This document shows, one piece after another, positions 56,841-64,000 of a stretch of 64,000 nucleotides of DNA. The position numbers were made by a program, and so were the translations under genes. A model generated the notes under the pieces. The model was not told the DNA's origin and did not search any database. It saw only the letters and a program-made list of their open reading frames with translations. How positions within the stretch are numbered: position 1 is the first letter of the stretch; each line of letters opens with the position of its first letter. The DNA is from Acanthaster planci (Eukaryota > Echinodermata > Asteroidea > Valvatida > Acanthasteridae): the NCBI RefSeq assembly GCF_001949145.1, contig NW_019091486.1, positions 1,421,958 through 1,485,957 of the forward strand, read 5' to 3'.

Positions 56841-57555
56841 AACTCTTGCAAAAGAACAAGAAAGTGTGAAAATACCTTTCAAAATAGCAACATAAAAATT
56901 AAGACTGGGGTTATTTGAAACATACGGGTAAAGCCACATTTTCAAGGGTTTTGTTGTAAAATAATTGTATTGCAAGTCCCATTAAAATACTAGAACTGCT
57001 GAGCTCTGGTACGGATGGAGCTCCCTTGATTTTTAAGTCTACAGCGAGGTTCTTTCCCAGCACCAACCACAATGAATGGTGAAGGAGCACCAGAGCATGT
57101 AGTGCCTGTGTGTAATGCCCTGGCTGTGGCAAGGCCAAGCAGAACATAGGGCAAGGCCGTTTCAGCGAAGGGCAAGGATAGCTGGTGTGTTGGGGTTCAT
57201 TAATGGCCGGGCATGACAACATACTGCTGTGGTAACATGGCATACTACACAATGACTCAGCGGGTGATTTCAAATGGTTCAGCACCCCTAAACATAAACT
57301 GCACAGACTGTTCCTGTCTCTGCAGAAGCCGCTTCTGCAGGCTCATTGTTACATGTTTGTCTATGTGATGTGTGGCATGAGTAGTACTTGCACCATCGAC
57401 TGGGTGCAATAAACTTACCGTACGTTTATGGTCGTCATTAATGAGTATAATTCTCCCCCCCCCCCAAAAAAAAGAAATGTACTCTCTGGAACAGTTGGTA
57501 CTGTCTTTGCTTTATCCTTCCTCCATGCTTCAACCTAGAACAATGCTGCAGTCAT

Positions 57556-57690
57556 ACACTAGTGTTGAGTCGAGTCCATCCCAAGTCCTTTCGCAAGTCC
57601 AGTCAAAAGTCCCTTCACAAGGTCAGTCGTAAGCAGCAAAGTGAACAATGACAAAAGAATGCTTTTGTCACAGCCCATTTTAATTCATGC
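57556..57690. repeat. Partial copy of the GTTG(T)AGTCGAG repeat family
   Basis: AGTGTTGAGTCGAGTCCATC is followed by CAAGTCC words and GTGAACAATGACAAAAGAAT then GCTTTTGTCACAG. The latter matches the reverse complement of the segment at 23580-23615. No matching right end was found nearby, so the copy appears truncated. Confidence 0.5.
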
Positions 57691-60574
57691 ACAGTAGCTT
57701 GTAAATTGGCTTAAGAGAGAATGACTTGTGATTGACTTTGGATGAACTTACATGCGATGGACTGCAATACAACATGGTCATACACATCACCCTACTCTTC
57801 AGGCCTGTTACACCCATGCATGTACCTGTACATGTTATTTGCTTTCATATTCCACAAGATGGCACTCACCTGTGTAAAATGCTGGCAACCGAAAATACAA
57901 TTTGGTAACAGGTTTTTTTTTCATTCTTTGCATGTTTTCCATATGTGCTATTATGGCAAAGCGATCAATGTACATGTACAGTACATGTACAAACTACACA
58001 ACCTGTCTGGAGTAAGGACAGGGACACAGAGGCCCCATGGGGGAAGAGTGAATGGGCCAAATTAGGGGAGCAAATGCCAATTGTGTGGGTGGAGGGCAAA
58101 CAGAGAATGGGGAGCCTAGGAGGAAGATTACAGACAGCTTTTACAGGCTGGCAGTGGCATGTCTGCACAGCCAATATTGTTTTACATGTTCATATTAACA
58201 ATGCAAAGGGGGAGGAGGGGAAGTCCTGTGGAGGTTTCAGTGAAACTTCTTTCAAATTCATTTTGGGCCAGAGCCAGAGACATTAAAATTAGTGCTCTGG
58301 AAAGCAATAAGTAGGAAACTGTAAACAAAAATGTAGAAGAATTCTGCTGTGGTGCTCTGGGTAAACAAGTTATGAAACGATGAAGTCAAGTGCAAGATAC
58401 CACCACGGGTTTTACACGGAATGTCCCTGTTCTAAAGCCCTTCTGCATTTGTTAATACGCATGCATGCTTTGAAGAGAAAATGCAAAAAGTTCGACTACA
58501 AACACAGGTGATATGAAGTTTGGGATTCAGATCGCAAGCAGGGGAGAAGGAGTCATTCCAAAGCCATTTCTTACATAATACTTGACGAACAGTACCAACG
58601 TTGTTTATGCATGTACCATAGATTTGCTGTCAGGACATGCTATTCAAAGTTACTCCATTCCTGTGAAATTGGAAATGTACAAAAAGGCTAGTCAGCAGCA
58701 GACAATGCTTCTGCCTACACTGCCATTTGTCATGAGCAGACTCAACAAATGCGTAAAATTTTTTGGGAGGTGCATGTCTGGCAGGGGTGATGCAGAATGC
58801 CTATCCACTGAAGGAGGGAGGGGAGAGATGACTGATCGGCCAGGGTAATAGTATGTAACTTGAGCAAGAGATGCATAAAACCTCCCCCAGCAACAGTAAT
58901 GGATTAAACCCCTTTGTATCATTTACATGTGACTAATTCACTGCTGCTCTGGCATACCAATGGGAGAATTACACAGTGTGTGGGAAATTGCACAGTAGGC
59001 GGTCATCCGTAATGTGCTCAAGTGCAACAGAGAGCGGATCACTGCACTATGAAGGGGGGGGGTTTACCTTACAACCTTTTCGGTGAGATGAACCATATGG
59101 TAAATTAGGACCTGTTTAGCCCCCTTTTTCAAAGGCAGGAGGCTGTGAACAGACCCTTTAGTGCTCCACTGAAAATGGATAAACACTGGTTGGCATTTCG
59201 GAGGGGCCAAACCAGGGCTCATCCCACAACAACATCCCTAGGCCTCATAGTTCATGGCTGGACTGTACAGATCTCCACACAGGCCGCATATCAGCCTGTT
59301 CCATGCATCCAGAGAGGGATTGTTATTCTCCTTTCTGTTTGCAGAGAGTAAACAAAAAATGATCTTTGGACCATAATCGGTGTAAGCAACAGGAGCAGGA
59401 AGTTTCATTTCTGTGTTTACACCAACTTCGGAGTCCAACTACGACCAGGAAACGACAATGGACGGTGTCTGGTAGCTGTGCTATAGTATCAGTGTTGGAT
59501 GGCTCACCCCCGGGGAGTCGTGGAACGGGCTTTATTTTCAAGCTAATTGGAGCATCGAGGGCGCATCTGATCGGGATGCTTTTCTATTATGAGGTCAGCG
59601 GGGCTAAAAGTAGATCAGTGTAGTCACGAACTGGGTCTGTGCGAGACTGAAACCAGGTCGCTGTTGACATGGCCGCCTGAAATGGAGTCAGTGTAACGAG
59701 TCATGAATACAGCCCCGCTCTCGAATGCTCCTATCTAGGTTAGGCAAAGCAAAAGTGGGACTGCTGGCTGGACAAAGTGGGCTGGCCACAGGCAAACTGG
59801 TATCACCTAACACCGTGTGTGTCAGTACCAAGAAAGTGGAGCAGCTAGAGTTTCCCCCCACTGTCTGGGCCGCCTTTTAACCATCACTAAAACCAATTCA
59901 CATGGGGTAAAAGAGCTGGAGTGAAATTTGGTAATCCAAAGCCCTTGTTCAACTTCTTTTTTTTTTCCTTTCTCCTTCTCTGTCTCTCTCTTTGGCTCTC
60001 CGAACTCACCCTACCTTCCTCACAAACTGAAAGACACAAGGTGTCCGGCGGCTTCCCACGCAGGATATCATTTCACAAGTACGTTTCACCCGGAACAGAA
60101 TGAATTTATTTCTGAGTGATACACAAGTTCAATTGAAACCGGACATTTGACTTAGAACTCTGAATCTGCTTTCAAATGTGGTTTATTTTTTCCCCTTCTC
60201 ACAAAGGAAATTGTGTGAATTGAGTTGGGAGAAAAAAAACCCAGCCAGTCCGGGCGTCGTCAGGGGGGGGGGTCAGCTACAAAGTACTTGAGACACAATA
60301 ATAAAGGGGCTTTCGGTAGCATCACTATTTCGCAGTGAGTTAATTGATACTTCCAAGCCCCACGGGGCTCGGGAGATACAGTATACGCCAAGTCCTCTTT
60401 CATTTTCCTCCTGTCCTCTTTTCTTTCGGTTTTCCTTCTGCGGCTGACCTACTAAAATGTGCTTGAGTTAACACTCGGTCCCGTTTCTCTTTGTGAACAA
60501 TTGTCGGCGTGACACAGAAACCTAGTAAAACCACAGGTGACAGAACCGTGCAGTGTCCCTGTGCCAAGTCTCTC

Positions 60575-60650
60575 CGCAAGGTTGGACGGAGGCGGGCAGG
60601 CGGTGGGGGGGGGGGTGGATGGTGGCGGGGAGGAAGGGGAGTGGAGAGAA
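60575..60650. repeat. G-rich tract
   Basis: GGAGGCGGGCAGGCGGTGGG leads into a G12-type run and GGTGGCGGGGAGGAAGGGG. It has potential to form G-quadruplex structure. A similar tract lies at 44030-44070. Confidence 0.7.
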
Positions 60651-61869
60651 GGAGAGACTGCATGCGGACCCGCTAGCGCATGCCGCATTTAACAAATCAA
60701 ATATTGGAAATTACCAGCCAGACTGGGGCCGGTGATCATCCGTGCTGTGGTACCTGCGCGAGACCGCAAAAATACCCCAGACCTTGCTGTAGCATGCTCG
60801 GCACTGCTTCCAGCTCCAGGACGAGCAAAAGGTGGGGTAAAAAAAAATACTAATAACCTTGTTCTATTCAGACGTGCTTTAATGCTTGGCCTGTTTTGAT
60901 TTTCCCCCGTGGGGATCCACGCCGCCCCAGTATTCTGTTTAGCTTGGCACCATTATCTATATATTTGCCAGTATGCCAGGTACAAGTAATTTGCAAATCC
61001 GATTTATTATTATGGGTGCAAGGTCTTCATAATCGATGGAAGTGGGTCAGGGGGCTTGTTTGCAGTTGAGCGGAGATTATAAACTTCAAACGGTTCATAA
61101 TATTTATAATATCTGTGATGAATGCATTGGTGAACCACCTTACTTGGACAGGCCCCATGGCAGCTTGTCCAGGGGCAAAAGCGATGTCAAACAACCAACA
61201 GTTCTATGTATGGCTATATAGGTCTTCATTTACCAGAGTGCAACCACACCGACTGAGGCTTTTTTCCTCTCTAACAATAATTTTTTTTGGGGGGGGGGAA
61301 TTTGAACTTATCCTGTGTTAACCTTCCATCCACAATCAATCCAAACGGTTGTTTTTCTTAGAATAAATTTATGCTAGTGACTCAAAACCAAGAATACAGC
61401 AAAGACATCTGTGTTAAATGATTTTTTTTTCTTTAAATGAAACATTTCATTAAACCTCTTTTTCTTGGAGTGGCGCAAAAAGTCTCCAAAAGGGGGGAAC
61501 AGAAAAAAGAGGTGAAGGCAAGCTAGGTCTTGGTTGGTTCTAGTGGCCAAAATGTTTGCCAAGGCGCACTTCATTATAAAGCTGGCTACTGCATCTAAGA
61601 ACCTCATTTGCACAATGCCTCCACTGCATATACCAAAAAGTTATGTACTTTACTTATTAACAGTAAAAAAAAAAAAGAAAAAGAAAAAACTTTCTTTGAT
61701 TTCCAACTCTAGCCACTTGACTAGCTGCCTACATCTCCACTCGCCATGTGTATTTCATTGCGATCCTACTCCAACTGCCAGCACCTCACACTCCCTCCCC
61801 GCCTCTTCCCCTCCTTCAAATCTATACTGCCCCACCCCTACTGATGAAATATGATTTCCCGTCTTGGGG

Positions 61870-61871
<2 letters not shown>

Positions 61872-61907
<36 letters not shown>

Positions 61908-61920
61908 GAGGGGAGGGGAA
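61872..61920. repeat. (AG)n microsatellite followed by (GGGGA)n
   Basis: About fourteen AG units at 61872-61900 pass into GGGAGGGGAGGGGAGGGGAA. Confidence 0.95.
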
Positions 61921-62306
61921 GACGTGACTGTTCAATTTCTGCAGCCAAGGAAAGGACAGCCTTCCTGTCAGCACACCATGACCCTCCCTGACTGCCGCAT
62001 GAAGTGGTGATTGTGGCGTCCTTGGCACTGCGAGCCCGAGCCCCGACATGACCTGGCTGTAAATGTTACTTATCCCCTTTTCAGCACCGTCCAATAGAAC
62101 TTCTCCAGAAAGAGATAGAGCGGAAAAAAAAAAAAGGGATAGAAGTAGGTCACCAGTCCAACAGATTGCCCTGAGACGTTTGGTGTTAAAAAATTAAGGA
62201 GAAGCAGGGCACGAATATCATATGAACTATATCGGGATTATAATGATCGAAACCAATACCTGCACAAGGCTCCCGATGATACGAGGGCAACACAGTCGGA
62301 AATAGG

Positions 62307-62390
62307 TCAACGAGTTAGCCGGGACACGATGTTTTCCTTCAAGCCAGAGAGTTCCACCTCCCCGTAGACGTGGCCCTGCTTGAGCAGCCA
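62307..62390 (-). CDS. Possible terminal coding exon of an unidentified gene
   Basis: The minus-strand acceptor is excellent: a long C/T run (62393-62415) ending TTCCCTTTTCAG. After it the frame reads WLLKQGHVYGEVELSGLKEN then IVSRLTR and TGA at 62307-62309. About 22 of 27 sense codons end in G or C, as in the PPP1R21 exons and unlike the surroundings. The sequence does not match any part of PPP1R21 I know, and I recognise no other family. It could be the last exon of a nested or neighbouring minus-strand gene, or chance. Confidence 0.3.
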   Translation of the reverse strand, partial: WLLKQGHVYGEVELSGLKENIVSRLTR

Positions 62391-64000
62391 CTGAAAAGGG
62401 AAGGGGGGGGGAACATGGAGGGAGAGGCAGGCTTGTTCAGGAGATGTACTGCGGATGGGGAGGGGAGTACCAGTAGGTGAACAGAGAAACAGCCCCTGAG
62501 ATGTCCAAGGGATTTGGAAATAATTGACTTCTGGGAAGGTTGATTCCACAATCTGGCAGGAACAGGGGGGTGACACGGGGAAAGCCCCAGCTTTGCCCAA
62601 GCTTACAGTAACTGACAGATGTAAAGCTTGCAGCTTGGGTCCCATTTTTTCAATTGTGGGGGGTTTTCTTATGGCCCAGATTTACGTTATTTGTTAACCC
62701 GGATCTTTCCTTTTTTTCCCCCTCTTGCTCACTGAATGTACAGTGTGTACATTCAGGCTTTTTTTCACTGCCTCTGTAGCAACATTAACCCCTTTTTTCC
62801 TTGCCACACTCTACTTCTTTTAAAGGATGATGGAGGATATGGACCGACATTCACTCTAATTCATCTTTTCAGCAGTTACGTTATTTGACCTGATTTCTGC
62901 TTTTCATGCCGAAAGCCTGGCACGTGCTGGTCCAACCGCAGCGCACAGCAAACATGCACACCCCTCCCTCTTTTCATGTATGATCCCAACCCCCGGGGTG
63001 ATTAATTCCCCCCAGACACCTATTAACCCATTTGACGACTCCATCATAAAGAGTAATAACGCTGGACCACATTAGCCCAGTTATGACAAACGGGATGTCA
63101 GCCACGAAAATATAGGGGAAGGGGGGGGAGCTCAATCATGTCTTAAACCAATTAAACCCAGCTCAGCTTGACACTGGGCCCCGGCATACAGACAGTTCAT
63201 GTCTACAAAAGCTACAGACGGTCTCGGTTTCCTACTCAGTGTGTGCCGCCTTGTCTCCCCCCTCACCCCGCCACACAATTTCCCTTCCAAACTACCCCAC
63301 ATCTGTAATATCACAATTCCCAAAGATGATTGATATTTTGTAGATTAGGCATAGCAGGGTTTCTGGGTCAACCCAGTATCATGTCTTCCTCCACTGGAGG
63401 GCTTCCCCTCCCCCCCACTCCATTCCCAGTTAAACGTCTCCCCACAGCGGCTTTTCGCTTTGTCAAACTGTCACAGGATTTATGCACATTTCAACTGGGC
63501 AGGCCCCCCTACCACTTCTCAGAAACAGATCATTCCTAGCTTATCACCCGCACACACGCTGAATGTGAGACACATCTTTACCACATAAATGACCGAAAGA
63601 GGTCAGGACAGCTGCACTGGCAAGGAAATATACCAGCAGAAGAGATACATAGATAAATTTAACATTATAAAATGAGTATGAAATCAATTGTGAGTACTAG
63701 TCAGGAGTAAGCCTAGGGGAGGAAAAGAAATCCATGAAACATCTCGCAGCCGAATTGTGACACTGGCAACAGTAATGCACTGACTTTTTAGGACTTCTCA
63801 TCATTCACAAGGCACAAGTTTTCTTCCAAGTGGGTGTTTTCTTTGAACCTCGTGTTTCTTTCCACAAATAGCAGAAAAGAAAAAATCCTAAATTCAGTTT
63901 AAATCTTTAATTTGGAGGCCAGAAAACATTAAAAAATTCTGAGAGATCACAACCATGAAGATGTAGCTTTTAAACTCCTGGTATACACAAACCATCTTTT

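Larger units (their letters stand above)
46609..64000 (-). other. Presumed upstream PPP1R21 intron, to window end
   Basis: The exon that should precede CRALQKRL, ending in a glutamate at phase 0, was looked for by its expected AELTSQLQLADS-like sequence and not found. The intron should therefore be at least 17.4 kb. It holds the SINE, LINE, simple repeats and the candidate exon listed separately. GC-richer, ORF-poor blocks (47740-48200, 49090-49320, 54150-54310) look like candidates for conserved non-coding sequence. Confidence 0.55.

Overview
This window is metazoan nuclear DNA from a draft assembly (one 224-base run of N), with small exons in long, repeat-rich introns. Three conserved animal genes can be reconstructed exon by exon: GTF2A1 (TFIIA alpha/beta), a secreted chymotrypsin-like protease, and the C-terminus of PPP1R21. 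The chymotrypsin-type digestive protease, fold-back DNA elements and several non-LTR retrotransposon lineages suggest an invertebrate deuterostome, most likely an echinoderm such as a sea star. That assignment is inference, since no species-diagnostic gene is present.

Layout. Bases 46-4038 (+) hold the 3' half of GTF2A1: a possible short glutamine-rich exon, two glutamine/proline-rich exons, two acidic exons, and the beta-subunit C-terminus ending in TAG at 4036-4038. Bases 4039-10431 are 3' flank with a terminal-inverted-repeat element and LINE debris. Bases 10432-16326 (-) hold a complete five-exon chymotrypsin-like zymogen of 274 residues with intact phases, signal peptide, activation site and His/Asp/Ser triad. 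Bases 16327-24644 are gene-free and carry a hairpin, a 188-bp tandem duplication, a fold-back element and nested transposon fragments. Bases 24645-46608 (-) hold the last three coding exons of PPP1R21: 33 codons, 43 codons, then 8 codons plus stop. The intron between the first two is about 18.4 kb. Bases 46609-64000 should be further upstream intron, because no preceding PPP1R21 exon was found. It contains a tRNA-derived SINE, an internally deleted LINE, MITE-like repeats and possibly one unrelated terminal exon (62307-62390).

The three genes are functionally unrelated: general transcription initiation, extracellular proteolysis, and endosomal/PP1-associated scaffolding. I found no operon-like or defence system, CRISPR array or complete tRNA/rRNA gene. 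The most notable observations are coordinated loss of a conserved disulfide plus altered S1-pocket positions in the protease, the very long PPP1R21 introns ending in a 27-base coding tail, a decayed copy of the start of a PPP1R21 exon 14 kb away, and several uncatalogued repeat families shared across the window.
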